DNA of 55,725 nucleotides from Globomyces pollinis-pini (GCA_025399215.1 MU621187.1:2032-57756), one strand, 5' to 3'. Shown: positions 1-12,110, counted from the first letter of the stretch. The notes: generated by a model not told the origin, from the letters alone. Made by a program: numbers and translations.

Positions 1-183
1 AATAGTAGGGGTAGTTGTAAAATTATTCAAATCATAATCTGATTGTATAATTCGATTCCTTTTTGTTATTTCTTTCAATTGTTGAGGATGACCTTCATTG
101 CAATTCGACATACAACCCAAGCATTTATCACATATTTCACATATTTTTCTTTTGTGATTAGTTTCGCTCTTGCATTTACTCAT
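1..183 (-). CDS. N-terminal part of Cys-rich hypothetical protein (runs off window)
   Basis: An open frame starts at an ATG at 183 and reads leftward without a stop to the window edge, giving 61 residues. Residues 4-28 are rich in Cys and Lys, with CxxC, CxxC and CxxxC spacings (motif KICEICDKCLGCMSNC), followed by a Ser/Thr/Asn-rich stretch. This looks like a small zinc-binding module at the start of a larger protein. I do not recognise the family. It lies beside decayed CRN sequence, so it could itself be part of a mobile or relic region. The start codon is the first ATG of the frame; nothing else supports it. Confidence 0.4.
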   Translation of the reverse strand, partial: MSKCKSETNHKRKICEICDKCLGCMSNCNEGHPQQLKEITKRNRIIQSDYDLNNFTTTPTI

Positions 184-394
184 TAAAGATTATATTTCTG
201 AAATGACGTGAAGGTTTGAAAGATCACGTGATTAACATAATAACTCAATGAAATCAAATTCAATTCAGAATCGGAAAACATACTCTTAAATCCGAACCTT
301 AGCGCTATCCATTGGAGAACTTTTTTGATTTTCAAAATGGCCCAATTTTACATGGAGAACACAAAATTTTTTCGCTGCGGAGGCTCTTAACAGT

Positions 395-565
395 AATTTT
401 GACAACAACAGGACATCAACATTGTTTATTCCCAAATCACCAAACTATCATGGACCAGATTTTATGATTTCGGATGCTTTCGAAGAAATGTTGATGGATT
501 TTCAAGTGACTTTAACGCAACCGTTTCCAAAAATCGATACAGACAGTGATAAATGTAAATTGCAG
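395..565 (+). pseudogene. CRN C-terminal relic
   Basis: This stretch matches the 3' part of the intact CRN-type gene (about 54755-54925) at roughly 85% by eye. It covers the block that encodes the nuclease-like C-terminal domain, including the PDF and FQV motif regions. It carries substitutions, has no upstream coding sequence, and ends abruptly at the repeat starting at 568. It is a fragment rather than a gene; nothing suggests a functional product. Confidence 0.75.
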
Positions 566-567
566 TA

Positions 568-865
568 ACCCAGATTGAATGCATTGACATCCTAAACTTA
601 TCATTTTACCATCTCATGTCGATTTTAAAACTCAGCTATCATTTCAAGCTCTTGATCTCATACTTTTGAATTAATTGTATATTGTTTTCATGGAAATCAG
701 AATATAGTTTATATTCCACTGCAAATAGTCCCATCAGAAAATAGTCTCCATGATGACCTGAACATTTTTAATATGTGTTATTGATTCTTCAAAGTTTCTT
801 GGACTGTTAGATATTTCTGCAATATATATGGGAGAAGAATTAGAAACCATTCAAGGACGCCATGA
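568..865 (+). repeat. Direct repeat R1, copy 1 (CRN N-terminal-like relic)
   Basis: About 290 bp is repeated near-identically at 55438-55725, the last bases of the window. In the right-hand copy the first ~120 bp read as a CRN-like N-terminal segment (residues around NPDWMHSHPQ) before a stop. In this copy the frame is damaged. The rest has no coding frame I can support. Here it directly follows the CRN C-terminal relic, so two different CRN fragments are joined head to tail. Confidence 0.8.
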
Positions 866-1399
866 TATTCTGACTACTTCACTTTCATCTGCAAGAATAT
901 TTAAAATCCAAACAGCACTAGTATGCAGAAGTAGAAACAAATTAGTAATAAAAACAGAAGTTAAAAGTTGGAACATCATATATTAAATTTTGAAACTAGA
1001 TCTAACGTTATAATTAGTAAAGAATATTGAATTGGAATTACATTTCAGTTAGACCGTTGGAACATAGTTTAAAACTATGTGAGTTCAACTCCGGTGGTAA
1101 CATCATCAATAACCAATTAACAAACCTAAGAAATTATACTCCTCTATACAGCCAGATAATTTGTCGCGCATCGAAGTAGCCTGTTAATATACCAACTCAT
1201 CAGAGTTGAAGAATGAAACTCCTAGTGTATTTACTGCGTATGAGTATAGTGACGGTCTAAGCTCACCCTTTCCGAGCTAAAGCTCAAGGAAGTAGCTGTT
1301 TCTTTTCATTCAACCCATCATTTCAAGTTTAGCATAAAACACTTAGCCCTGATCGCAGGCTACACCAACCCTTTTAACTGACCGTCCTAAAGGGTAAAA
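866..1399. other. Non-coding stretch with inverted repeats
   Basis: No coding frame is supportable here. It holds the 54-nt imperfect hairpin described separately and a distant inverted pair GACGGTC (about 1248) / GACCGTC (about 1380). I see no tRNA, snoRNA box motif or family signature. Confidence 0.5.
1048..1101. repeat. 54-nt imperfect hairpin
   Basis: The sequence folds on itself: GTTA/TAAC and CCG/CGG at the base, TTG/CAA and GAA/TTC in the middle, and a perfect ACATAG/CTATGT stem closing a 7-nt loop TTTAAAA. The apical part resembles a tRNA anticodon arm (5-bp stem, 7-nt loop with TAA at the anticodon position). There is no D arm and no proper T arm, so this is not a tRNA. It could be a degraded tRNA-like element or a small structured RNA. 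Confidence 0.4.
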
Positions 1400-1684
1400 A
1401 TGAATCTCGTTACACAAACTACAGTTAGAAAAAACGACTTACTTATACTGTCATACAGTAAGTATGCCATCCTTTTGGTAGTTAGTGGAAATGGGTTAAG
1501 CAGACACATCATCGATAAGCAAGTAAACTTCTACGAACATCCAGGTAATCAGTTTTCCAGGAAGTTGAGTTTCGCAATTGATATTACTGATTTAAATACT
1601 AAAATAAATGAGATGAAATTGATAAGAAGTGGAGATGAATGTATCACAGACCACATCATCACACTAGATCAATTCGAGAACTAA
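1400..1684 (+). CDS. Small hypothetical ORF, 94 aa
   Basis: A 94-residue frame with no recognisable domain, no clear signal peptide and no transmembrane segment, though residues 13-30 are fairly hydrophobic. It sits alone between non-coding sequence and the RPAIN duplicate. Base composition does not separate it from its surroundings. It may be a real small gene, a fragment of a degraded one, or chance. Confidence 0.2.
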   Translation: MNLVTQTTVRKNDLLILSYSKYAILLVVSGNGLSRHIIDKQVNFYEHPGNQFSRKLSFAIDITDLNTKINEMKLIRSGDECITDHIITLDQFEN

Positions 1685-1991
1685 TTATCAGACCGAACTT
1701 TGTGCACGTGGGTGGTGACACAGACCATTGAATCACTAAATGGTTTAGCATGTGATGTAAAAGCCCACTCACAATCAACAATCATTATGCTGCATGATTA
1801 ACCGTTATGAGGTTGAAACATAATTGAAAAGATTCTTTATTGAGGTTCAAATTGTTGTTAATGTTAACAAAAATGTTATCCGGTCGTTTTTTGTAAACAT
1901 TTGATATCAATGTTAAACTGACGAACTGGTGTTACTTCATCAATTGGATTGGATGTTCCAGATAGGATTTATTTAATATCCACAATTTGAA

Positions 1992-2723
1992 TCAGTTAAC
2001 TTTTATGATACTATAGATATTGAATTTCTTCACAATTGGAACAGGATAAAATAATCCTACCTTTGGACTATAGCTGAACAGTGGTTGGCTATCTTCACAA
2101 ACCGAATTATGATAGGCTACAAAATCAATCAGATATTCTACAAATTCTCCAACACTCTTCACATCTGTCTGAATATTAGTTTTTTTATGGTAACCTTGAT
2201 GGACATTTTGCAATTTGAACATGATATTGTGTCAATAGAGAGTGTCATTGAGTGAGTTTGGCAAACGGGACACACCTGAGTTTGTTCCATTTCAAATGAA
2301 TAGTCTGGATCTAACATCATTTCCTGATCCAGTATCATATTCCCCGAATCTATCGAAATATTCTCTAATATTATAAATATAACAATGTACTGTAGTACCT
2401 ATTGATTCAATACAGTTGGATTATTACCTTGTCGCATCTGTTGTTCAATCAACCAAGCACTATCAGGATCTAATTCTGGACATTCAGCCTTCATTCTATC
2501 ATAAAAAAGTCTTGTTTCTTTTGCAATCTATCAATCAATCTAAAGGGTGAATGAATACCAGACACTGCTGATAAAAAGTCCGATTTCTATTAAACCATTC
2601 TGTTCTATTATTTCTAATTCTTTGTAGATTGCGCTGTTGAGACGGAGAGAGATTCGGTTGTTTAGTGTTTGTAGTTGATGATAGTGGAGAGGTTATTACT
2701 GGTTTTGAGTATCGAAAATTCAT
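1992..2723 (-). pseudogene. RPA-interacting protein (RPAIN/RIPA), frameshifted copy
   Basis: Family role: RPAIN binds replication protein A and helps deliver it to the nucleus. Exons on the minus strand are 2559-2723, 2428-2527, 2195-2364 and 1992-2168, with introns of 31, 63 (29+34) and 26 nt. The N-terminal basic segment (SPSQQRNLQRIRNNR), the central DSAWLIEQQM helix and the first zinc-ribbon pair CPVC...CSNC match the family. Compared with the copy at 51883-52596, one base is missing near 2040. The reading frame therefore shifts and the terminal CxxC is replaced by an unrelated tail (203 codons in total). This is probably a decaying duplicate. It could still be expressed with an altered tail. 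Confidence 0.75.
2365..2427 (-). other. Tandem double intron (29+34 nt) in RPAIN copy 1
   Basis: The two GT...AG units 2399-2427 and 2365-2398 abut as AG|GT with no exon between. Removing both fuses MRQ to ENISIDS in frame. Removing only the first leaves an exon that hits a stop before the zinc ribbon. The organisation is conserved at 52238-52300 in the duplicate. Confidence 0.8.
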
Positions 2724-3028
2724 TGGAAAACTTTCAATTCTTTGTCAAATTAAAACCAACACTGCAACTCTTTGGGGAAAATCAAAGCAAATAAATGGTT
2801 TCAACAGTGCAATTATACTAGCAATTATGCAGTTTCATTCAACATGAATGGTTAGCGTGTCAATCCACCTTGAGTGCCGAGTGTTGACACATCTCATAAC
2901 ACCTCTCATTTCACCTCATCAGTTACAATATAGGTTCAACGTTGTTGAGGATGACTCGTTTTATATTACCAATCCATTTTTCTTTGCTTATCACTTTAAT
3001 CTGTTGAGACCCTTTATAGCGCTCACTA

Positions 3029-3670
3029 TTGAACCATGGATAATGAGCAGTTCAAAGAACTCCTGCTGAACCCATGTTGGAACATGTATTAAAAAACCCC
3101 AATGTTTTCGTAGTCCAAGTACCAAGATACAAACAGATACTGTTAATGCACCACCATTATCATTGACAGGACCAGCGATTGGACTTAGAGATCATCCGAT
3201 TAATCATGGATTGGTTTCATTTGCTGGTGTCTCGCCCTTATCCGATCGTATTCATCCCAGACAAGTTGGACGAGTTATTGGTGATCAAAATTGTAATGAA
3301 GATGAGATTAAATGAATGTCATCAATCATTCCTAATAGTAAGATACATTAGATATGCAAGTACACATTACTAGGTATGCTCAAAATATTTCTCAAGATAC
3401 AAATTGGTTTCCTCCTTCCCCATCAATATATATTATGTTGGTGTAAAGCAAGAGCGCTATAGATCATCATCTCCACAAAACAAAACACAATTTTATGGAA
3501 TCACCGGCATGAATCCAAATATGAACATTTAAAACACAATTGCAAGTTCTCCAGTAAGTATTTGGAAATCCACCTAAAGTAATTACCGCAGCTCATTGAA
3601 TCAGTTCTAAAGTAATGGGCCATTACAATGAACCTCACAAGTTACACTCCCTCATCCACAGTAAATATGT
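3029..3670 (+). other. Decayed or unassignable coding-like region
   Basis: Short frames occur here: one starts at an ATG near 3038 (MDNEQFKELL) and a 71-codon stop-bounded frame ends near 3315 (around HPINHGLVSFAGVSPLSDR). I could not join them with a convincing GT-AG intron. No family is recognised. The arrangement fits an eroded gene between the RPAIN duplication and the tandem repeat at 3671. The rest, to 3670, shows nothing I can support. Confidence 0.25.
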
Positions 3671-3850
3671 AACTTAAATGAGTGAGTGTGAAAATCAATT
3701 TCTCATACAATAACATTGTAGTTAGACTACATTCCTGCCATGCATCAAGCAACTTAAATGAGTGAGTGTGAAACTTGAGTCAATTTCTCATACGGTAACT
3801 TTGTAGTTAGACTAGATTCATGCCATGCATCAAGCAACTTAAATCACCTT
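3671..3850. repeat. Tandem duplication, ~80-85 bp units
   Basis: Two diverged head-to-tail units (3671-3750 and 3751-3835) each begin AACTTAAATGAGTGAGTGTG and end CATGCATCAAGC. A third partial unit begins at 3836. They lie just upstream of a TATA-like CTATAAATA (about 3880) and could be part of the control region of the gene that follows. Confidence 0.85.
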
Positions 3851-4058
3851 CATGCATCATGCGTAATGCACATTTTACTATAAATAGCATCATATATCTC
3901 CAATACATCACTTCCTGATAGTCGGCATTTCCATGGAACAACTAGTACTCTCAACAGCCTGAGAGTTGTGTTCGCCTCGCTGGCACCATCAGTGAAGAAA
4001 CTGATAACTGGTGGATGTTCAGTCCCACCAGGTAACTTATTAACTAGTAATAATCATA

Positions 4059-4671
4059 GTGAATAGACGCGTCACCTCCCAAGAAAGGGAGGAGCAATAT
4101 TGGCGTTTGGTAAAAAATGATACGCCTTTTCTGGTCCAAGAAGAATTGTCCCAGATTCTAGAGAAGGTAGTCGCACTGGAGAATGCCTTTGTTGGGTTGG
4201 AGAATACCCTAGCTGCTTTGCCAATCCATTGCAATGGAACACAATTTTATAACACTTAAAATTCCAAAAGCTACGTTCAAATCACTGACACCAGCAGCAA
4301 ACCTTTTCTGGTCCAAGAAGAATTGTCCCAGATTCTAGAGAAGGTAGTCGCACTGGAGAATGCCTTTGTCCCTAGCTGCCTTGCCAATACCTCCAGAGCA
4401 GCCTTCCGAACCGGTCCCAAATCGCATCCCGACACCTCCACCTCCACCGCCCAGTTGGCCATATTTGGCACCGTCCCCACCGCCTCAGCCATGTTCGGGG
4501 GCACCACCACTACCACCTAACCTTACGGCTACGGCCGTTAAACTAAATCATGTGTCTCCCGTTCTAAAGAAAAGAACGAGAGACAGTTTTCAAGAACTCA
4601 TTGAAAATGGGATCAAGAAACTCAGAAGTTATTCAGATGAAGAGGAACAACAATCATCCTCTTCTTGGTAG
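4059..4671 (+). pseudogene. Disrupted Pro-rich protein with WCA-like C-terminus
   Basis: The first part (4059-4246) encodes an acidic, probably coiled-coil helix (ELSQILEKVVALENAF...LAALPI). The second (4376-4671) encodes a polyproline tract, a WH2/central-like helix (motif FQELIENGIKKLR) and an acidic tail ending in Trp (SDEEEQQSSSSW). The order polyproline, basic amphipathic helix, acidic-Trp resembles the VCA tails of WASP/WAVE/WASH proteins that activate ARP2/3. A directly repeated 70-bp segment between the halves shifts the frame, so no single open frame exists. A 28-nt intron just before 4059 (4031-4058) can extend the frame upstream, but I found no convincing start codon. Function is inferred from tail layout only. 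Confidence 0.4.
4121..4372 (+). repeat. 70-bp direct repeat inside the WCA-like gene
   Basis: The segment 4122-4193 (CCTTTTCTGGTCCAAGAAG...) recurs at 4302-4373 almost exactly. The second copy lacks 14 bp that follow in the first, so the downstream frame is offset. It looks like a local duplication that split a once continuous gene. Confidence 0.85.
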
Positions 4672-5184
4672 TTTTCTATAAATAAAATGTCAAGTTGAAT
4701 TAATATTATATAATTTTCTTTTTTAAGTTAGAGACTTTATTTAATTACGCTAAAAAACATGAATAATGAGGTTATTGAATACTTATATCAATTCAATAAT
4801 GCTCCTTGGGGTAAAGTTTTTGAAACTTGACCAAGTTTGTGTGTGAACACCTCCAAATTAGAACTCAAAAACCTGCATTTATCAAAACTGTATCTGAAAT
4901 ATCTTTTTGCAGTATCCGATTTATATGATTTAATGATCTTTTTGATTGGATCTGTTGAATTCACGACTAGTACTGGTGAGATCTTGATATTTTGCACATG
5001 GGCTGTTTGTTTTGTAAAATATGATTTCCTACACGAGAGAGGGTATTTATGAGTCTAGTTGATAGAATTCCATCGAGCATTCTGTATTGTTCATATAGTT
5101 TCAGTATACCATGATCAAAAATAATAGAGATGAATATGCAGGTTTATTTGATTTGCATTAAACGATCATGCGTAAACTAACTAG
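4672..5184. other. Intergenic region with one weak minus-strand ORF
   Basis: A 69-codon frame on the minus strand (4788-4997) and a 71-codon frame on the plus strand overlap. Neither has a recognisable domain or a family relation to neighbours. I do not call a gene. Confidence 0.3.
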
Positions 5185-6927
5185 CTATTTTAACTTGGTA
5201 AAGACCACCATTATATCTAAATCACCACTGGTGTCTATCTGAGAGAGAACAATATCACCATTTATATCCTGGAAATACCAAATTGTACCAATTTCTAAAT
5301 TAGGTGTCAGCGTATAATATGCATAGGTGGGAGAGTTCGATTGATTTCGTTTCTGATGTAGAGTTTGTACACGTTTTGATGGGCATTTAATATAAAAACA
5401 TCCACTTCGTTCATGGTGACTAATAGTTACAGTTCCATAGGCTGGATGGTAAAAATTACCAATATAATCCTGTAAACGAGTTGGGATTGTTATCTTCCCA
5501 TTCATAAATGTATGTCGCTGAAAATTGATCTCGTCAAATTTATCAAATATAGCGTCTAGTTTTAGTTTGCGAACATAACCATCATATGGCATAGACTGAT
5601 GGTGTTCAAGTAGTTTCAGCACCGTCGATAAACATGCATTGAGATGAACATTATTAAAATCAGTGTTGCAACTAAAGTAAATCCCTACTTTAGTGGATGG
5701 AGTTAAGTTTGAAAATAACATATTGCATGAATATCCAGGAGTATTTCCAAAATGAGAATAAAGCATGTATGAGTCAATAGATGAGCAAAATATCCCACAG
5801 CCTTATAAAAATTAATGAATAAAGCATACCATAACCGCACATATCAAAATACTTTCCTTTTCGTGCCATAGATGAGTTATGAACTTTGGTTATGGTATCT
5901 AGGCCATATACAATTTGAGTACCCAACTCATTGTGACCATTATTCATCCAACACTGAACCCATTTGGTCATGTTCCGTGTCGACATATAGATTCCATCTA
6001 TTTTTGAATTGTCACGATCTCCTACGCTGGTCATCACCGTTTGAATCAATTCCAAGTTTAGACTTTCTGGGTCTCGCAAGTTAATATCTAAATTTGGCAC
6101 CTTTAGTTGGTGTGGTTTAGCATGTTTGGTCTCCAAAAACTCTTTGTTTGACCATACACACTGGATACCTAGTGGATCTGTTATATAAGTGGTAACATAA
6201 TCTGGAAATTAAGTATAAATATGAAATAACCTTTTCAAACAATTAACACATCGAAATTACCTTTAAACGACATTCTAGACAGTTTTTCTATCAGATATAC
6301 AATTATAGAGTAACCTATCTTGTTATACACAAAACTGTTCCTAAAGTCACTACAGAATTGCAGGGACTGAATAACTTGCATATTGATCCCAGATAACGCT
6401 CCAAGTTTTTCAATAACAGAATCATCATATGCTGCTAATCCACTTCGGTGAGATAATAGATCCACAACAGTGATATTTTGTTGAATCCATGAATCACTAA
6501 ATTGTATCTCTGGAATAAATTCGTGCAACCGACTGTTCCAATTTATTAGTTTTTGATCAACTAATTGTGAGATGGCTGCAACTACAAAGGTATTTGATAA
6601 TCCTCCAATTGGAATGAAAGTGTCGTCAGTAAAATTTTCAATTGGATGATTGATGGAACACTTTCCAAATCCTTTACAAATTAGTATTTTGTTATTCATC
6701 ACGACGGATATGCTGGCTCCAGGAATATTCCAATATAAAAGTTCGGATTGAATGTAGTCTTCAATCAATTCTGTCATGTTGCTGGAAGGTTTTGATATTG
6801 ATTGCTGATCATCAATCTTTTGTGGATGGTTCAACTGATCAAGTTTATTTAGTTTGCGATGAGAATTGAGAGGTGTTTTGATTGTTTTAATCCCAAAACA
6901 GTTCAACAATGAGCTGAATGGCTTCAT
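5185..6927 (-). CDS. Beta-lactamase/serine-hydrolase-fold protein, catalytic motifs lost (551 aa)
   Basis: Exons are 6261-6927, 5830-6201 and 5185-5801; introns are 59 nt (30+29) and 28 nt. The fold is the class C beta-lactamase/LACTB type: NIPGASISVVMNNK (67-80), the IPIGGLSNTFVVAAISQLV helix (105-123), FVYNKIGYSIIVYLIEKLS (199-217) and SHFGNTPGYS for the HxG motif. In active enzymes the helix begins SxxK. Here the Ser position is Gly109 and the Lys position is Asn112. The Tyr-x-Asn motif reads Y201-N-K203. Two of the three catalytic elements are therefore gone while the scaffold is well kept, which suggests a pseudoenzyme with a structural or binding role. A C-terminal ~200-residue extension follows. 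The start is the first ATG. Confidence 0.8.
6202..6260 (-). other. Tandem double intron (30+29 nt)
   Basis: The units 6231-6260 and 6202-6230 meet as AG|GT. Removing both joins MSFK to DYVTTYITDP in frame across a conserved region of the beta-lactamase fold. Confidence 0.8.
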
Positions 6928-6929
6928 GT

Positions 6930-7180
6930 ATTACAGATATTCAGAGTAGATTCTTTGTCCGTTTGTTGAATAGATGGACTTGCTTTTAGAATGGGTAACT
7001 CGTCTTGTACTCTTCGTACCATCCATGCACTATCCCTGATCTGAATACAAATCGACGTATTTCATTTTTAATTCAAAGTAACTTACAACTACCAACTAAA
7101 AGAGCTCGAAAGGTATGAATACCAAGCCAACATTGAAGGAAACAGAATGGAAGATCTTATTGTTCAAGTTGTTGCATTAC
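6930..7180 (-). pseudogene. Possible RPAIN-like exon relics
   Basis: On the minus strand a short frame reads DSAWMVRRVQDELP, echoing the RPAIN central motif DSAWLIEQQM. It is preceded by an intron-like segment and by QCWL followed by GTATTCAT, which mimics the RPAIN exon 1/intron 1 boundary. No complete gene can be built. On the plus strand an overlapping frame (about 7084-7219, LKELERYEYQANIEGNRMED) is an alternative. Either way it is weak. Confidence 0.25.
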
Positions 7181-7257
7181 TGCATAAATTGCTGACATTT
7201 GACAGATTGAGTGCATAAAAACGGGATTAAACCAAAATGATTTCCTGTATAATTTAA

Positions 7258-8907
7258 ATGGGGAAAGCGACTATTCCTATTCCAAAGGAATGTGTCGGTA
7301 TGGTTATTGGAAAAGGTGGAAAGAGTATTAAGGAGTTGAAATCTACTGTGGGAATTAAATCGTTATACATCTCTAACTCAAATCTGACTATGCATGGTTC
7401 AGAGTTCGGTATAAACTTAGTTAAACAGAAAGTACGTAATCTAATTGAAAATGCTATCGAACAATCTGGCAGAGTCCATGGCTACGTTCCAAGTTTCAGT
7501 GGTAACATGTATATGTTAATATCTTTAGCAATGGTTCTTGCATGTCAGCCAAATGATTATGTAACTTTGAATCCTACCAATCTTGAGAATCAATACACAT
7601 TGCGGTATGTGGAAGCGGAAAGAGATTACGAATCAGACGATTTGGCTGAAACGATGGAGAAGTTGCACATTAGTACCAATTTGTTTTTCCTTGGTGAGAT
7701 GGCCTACATTGCTAAATTGGTCAATTATATTGAAGGCTTAGATTCTCCTGATCAGAAAAATTTAAGATTGGCAGTAGAATTTGGCAAATCTAGTTTAGTA
7801 ACAAAGCAGTTTTCAGCGAATTCATTAAAAGCTCAAAACCTATTCAATAGTATTAAATCCAGAATGCAATTTACACCGATTGGACAAGATACTGCCGCGT
7901 TTGAAGAATTCCTCAATAAAGAAGGCAAATATCAATTGATACATGAAAACAAAGTAGATGTTGCTCATCTGGTGCATATACCATCAAACACTCGAAAGGA
8001 ATTGTTTTTGAGAACTACAAATGACGAGTTTACATCAGAATGGAATATCTGGAAAAAGATTATTGCTGAAGTGTTACAATCAAACAATTATTATGATTTA
8101 TTTGGTCTAGCACGAAGTTTTTCTGATGCAGAATTGAAAATATCATTTTTGATATTGAAGAAAAAGGTCCATCCTAAAGGTATTCATTCTGCTCAATGTT
8201 CCTGATTGCTAGGTCTACAATTTTTTTTCTAATTATATTAGGTTCGAATGTTGTCATTAACGCTAGATAATTTACACCCTGAGAGTATTGTGGCATTCAA
8301 AATAGTTGAAAATGCGTATGAAATTTTATCGAATAAGATTTTAAGGCAAGAATATGATGAAAAGTTAAAAAAATCCGAATCCAAAGTACGTGACGAGCTA
8401 GCGACTGCTTTATTATTGCACTCCACTCCACCAATTATTCCTTATGCAAAAAAATATGTCTTTGATACTGGCAGAGAAGCAATAATTAATCTCGTTGCAA
8501 TCGACCCGCCAGAATCCAATGAAGTTACTTTTGACTCAAGGTTGATGGTGCGAAAGCGCTGCGTTTCTTTGGTAGATCAAACACCGGAAAGATTACAGCA
8601 GTATTCAGAAGCATGGGATAAAGCATCCGGAGATTTTATTGATCCCATAACTAACGAGACGTTGCAGATCAAATTAGTTCGATATCGAACTATTAAAACA
8701 TATTCAGATGGACACTTTAAAATTACCATGAAGAAAGTGATCAATACAGAAACACCAGATCAGACCATTTGGACTGTAACTTTATCTTCATATGGGGTGA
8801 AAGAGATGATCGCGTCTGGCAACCTGCATCAATTACAGCATGAAATTGAATTGCTAGTTGATGAGAGCAATCGAGTAATTGATTGGATCAACCAAATCTT
8901 CCAATAA
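7258..8907 (+). CDS. KH-domain protein with internal J-like domain (520 aa)
   Basis: Exons are 7258-8179 and 8267-8907, separated by an 87-nt intron made of three units. Residues 5-68 form a KH RNA-binding domain with a canonical GxxG loop (VIGKGGKSIKEL). A ~200-residue helical region follows. Residues about 279-335 resemble a DnaJ domain: YYDLFGLARSFSDAELKISF, then VHPKD in place of HPD, and AFKIVENAYEILS...RQEYDEK. The extra Lys within HPD would be expected to abolish Hsp70 stimulation. The C-terminal ~190 residues (KRCVSLVDQTPERLQQYSEA and beyond) are unassigned. I know no standard family with this order. It may be an RNA-binding co-chaperone-like protein. Confidence 0.8.
8180..8266 (+). 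other. Tandem triple intron (33+29+25 nt)
   Basis: Three GT...AG units, 8180-8212, 8213-8241 and 8242-8266, follow each other with AG|GT at both joints. Only removal of all three restores the J-domain frame (VHPK|DNLHPESIVAF). Stopping after unit one or two hits a stop codon. Confidence 0.85.
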
Positions 8908-9126
8908 AACCCGTTTGTTTGCAACCATATAATTTTTCCTTTAAGTTTATGAAAGTATCTTTCGAGACAGAAACCTTTATTCTGACTTTAATTTGCCTTT
9001 CCCTACTTTTCTTCTCTCGTTCTTCTTTAGTTTTAGGTTGGTCTTCATATCCATTCCTGACCCTAGTCTTTGTTTTTGGTTTTCTTTTCTGGATAATTTA
9101 CTTTCATTTTTAATCAAGTATTTACG

Positions 9127-9844
9127 ATGCCTGTAAATTAGTCATTTGCTAACCTTGAAGGTATCTTGCATTTCTTTGTTCATTTATTACATAGGTTTAT
9201 CATTCTGCTTTTAATGAAGATGTCACTGCCAGACAACTTGGCAACTTACCTATTTTACCTTTCAAATCAAAACAAAGAGGTTTAGCTCCTGCTCCAGGTA
9301 TTTCATTTCTTTTAATAGTCAGTCGATCCTACTCAGGATGATATTATCGATGAAGCTATTGCTTTGTTTAAAGCAAACACTTTCTTCAGAAACTTTGAAA
9401 TCAAGGGAGGTGCAGATCGTCTGCTCATTTACTTGACTTTATATATTTTAGAATGCTTAGGAAAGTTATCTAAATTACCAAACGCTGTGGAAGGAAACAA
9501 AATCTTATTCACACACGCAGTTCAACAGTTCCCTCTCCCTGGTATACTCTATTATGTCACTAATATCTAGGAGATGCAACATTTCCTTTAAATTCTATGT
9601 TTGAAAAACCACCAACACGTCAAGATGCTGGTATATATTTCATTTATTTAATTAGTTAGAATTCTTGAAAGCATATTGGACACAGATGCGACAAGAAACT
9701 GGTGTGAGATTAATTGAACGTATATATCAGGATGACAAGCCTTCAAAATGGTGGATGTGTTTTGCAAAACGGAAGTTTATGGGCATGACTGGTACTTAAA
9801 TTGTTTTACTTATTCTTTTCTCAGGTGTTGGTACTTTTCAATAA
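9127..9844 (+). CDS. ARPC3: ARP2/3 complex subunit 3 (p21-Arc), 179 aa
   Basis: ARPC3 is a core subunit of the ARP2/3 complex that nucleates branched actin. Exons are 9127-9132, 9195-9297, 9323-9541, 9571-9630, 9660-9791 and 9825-9844; introns are 62 (28+34), 25, 29, 29 and 33 nt. The first exon is only Met-Pro. Family landmarks in order: [80 protein letters not shown] and the C-terminal [16 protein letters not shown]. Length equals that of animal ARPC3 (about 178 aa). It is convergent with DDX41 downstream. Identification is secure. Confidence 0.97.
9133..9194 (+). other. Tandem double intron (28+34 nt)
   Basis: The units 9133-9160 and 9161-9194 join as AG|GT immediately after the second codon of ARPC3. 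The strongly conserved N-terminus (MP|VYHS) fixes both outer boundaries. Confidence 0.85.
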
Positions 9845-9999
9845 ATATCTTTGTTTGATTGTTCAACTTCCGTTAATGTTTCGATTTTGAGACAAATTGG
9901 GTAACGCCCTCATTTCCTCGTTCAAATCCTATTCCTAATGATAAATAGGGGTTCCTAGGACAACATATGGATATTTTATTGACAAAACTATGTTACATA

Positions 10000-11988
<1,989 letters not shown>

Positions 11989-12100
11989 TTTGCAATCAAA
12001 TAGAAAAGTTTCCTTTTTTTCCTACATTTTGATCATGTAGTAGTAGAGTTAAGGTATTTGGAAACATGAAGAAATTGCTAATTGGAATTCAATGCTTTGT

Positions 12101-12110
12101 TGACGTGTCA
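12101..12110 (+). promoter_or_regulatory. TGACGTGTCA element upstream of 7TM gene 1
   Basis: A GACGTGwCA motif lies 52 bp before the start codon, followed by AATGGTAATTTTA. The same arrangement recurs upstream of the other two paralogues. It resembles bZIP (CRE/G-box-like) sites; binding is inferred. Confidence 0.55.

Larger units (their letters stand above)
1887..2880. repeat. Segmental duplication R2, copy 1 (partner 51769-52830)
   Basis: About 1 kb is nearly identical to 51769-52830 in the same orientation. It contains the whole RPAIN gene with about 160 bp upstream and 110 bp downstream. Similarity begins near TAAACATTTGATATCAATGTTAA and fades past the shared segment TTGAGTGCC. The right copy carries a triplicated 37-bp unit where this copy has one. 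Confidence 0.9.

Noticed and set aside
8932..9113. Short hydrophobic ORF downstream of the KH-J gene
   Set aside because: T-rich 3' flank gives Phe/Leu-rich frames by chance; no paralogue.
9880..9960. Possible tRNA (GTTCAAATCC motif) between ARPC3 and DDX41
   Set aside because: Only the T-loop-like string is present; the other arms do not pair.
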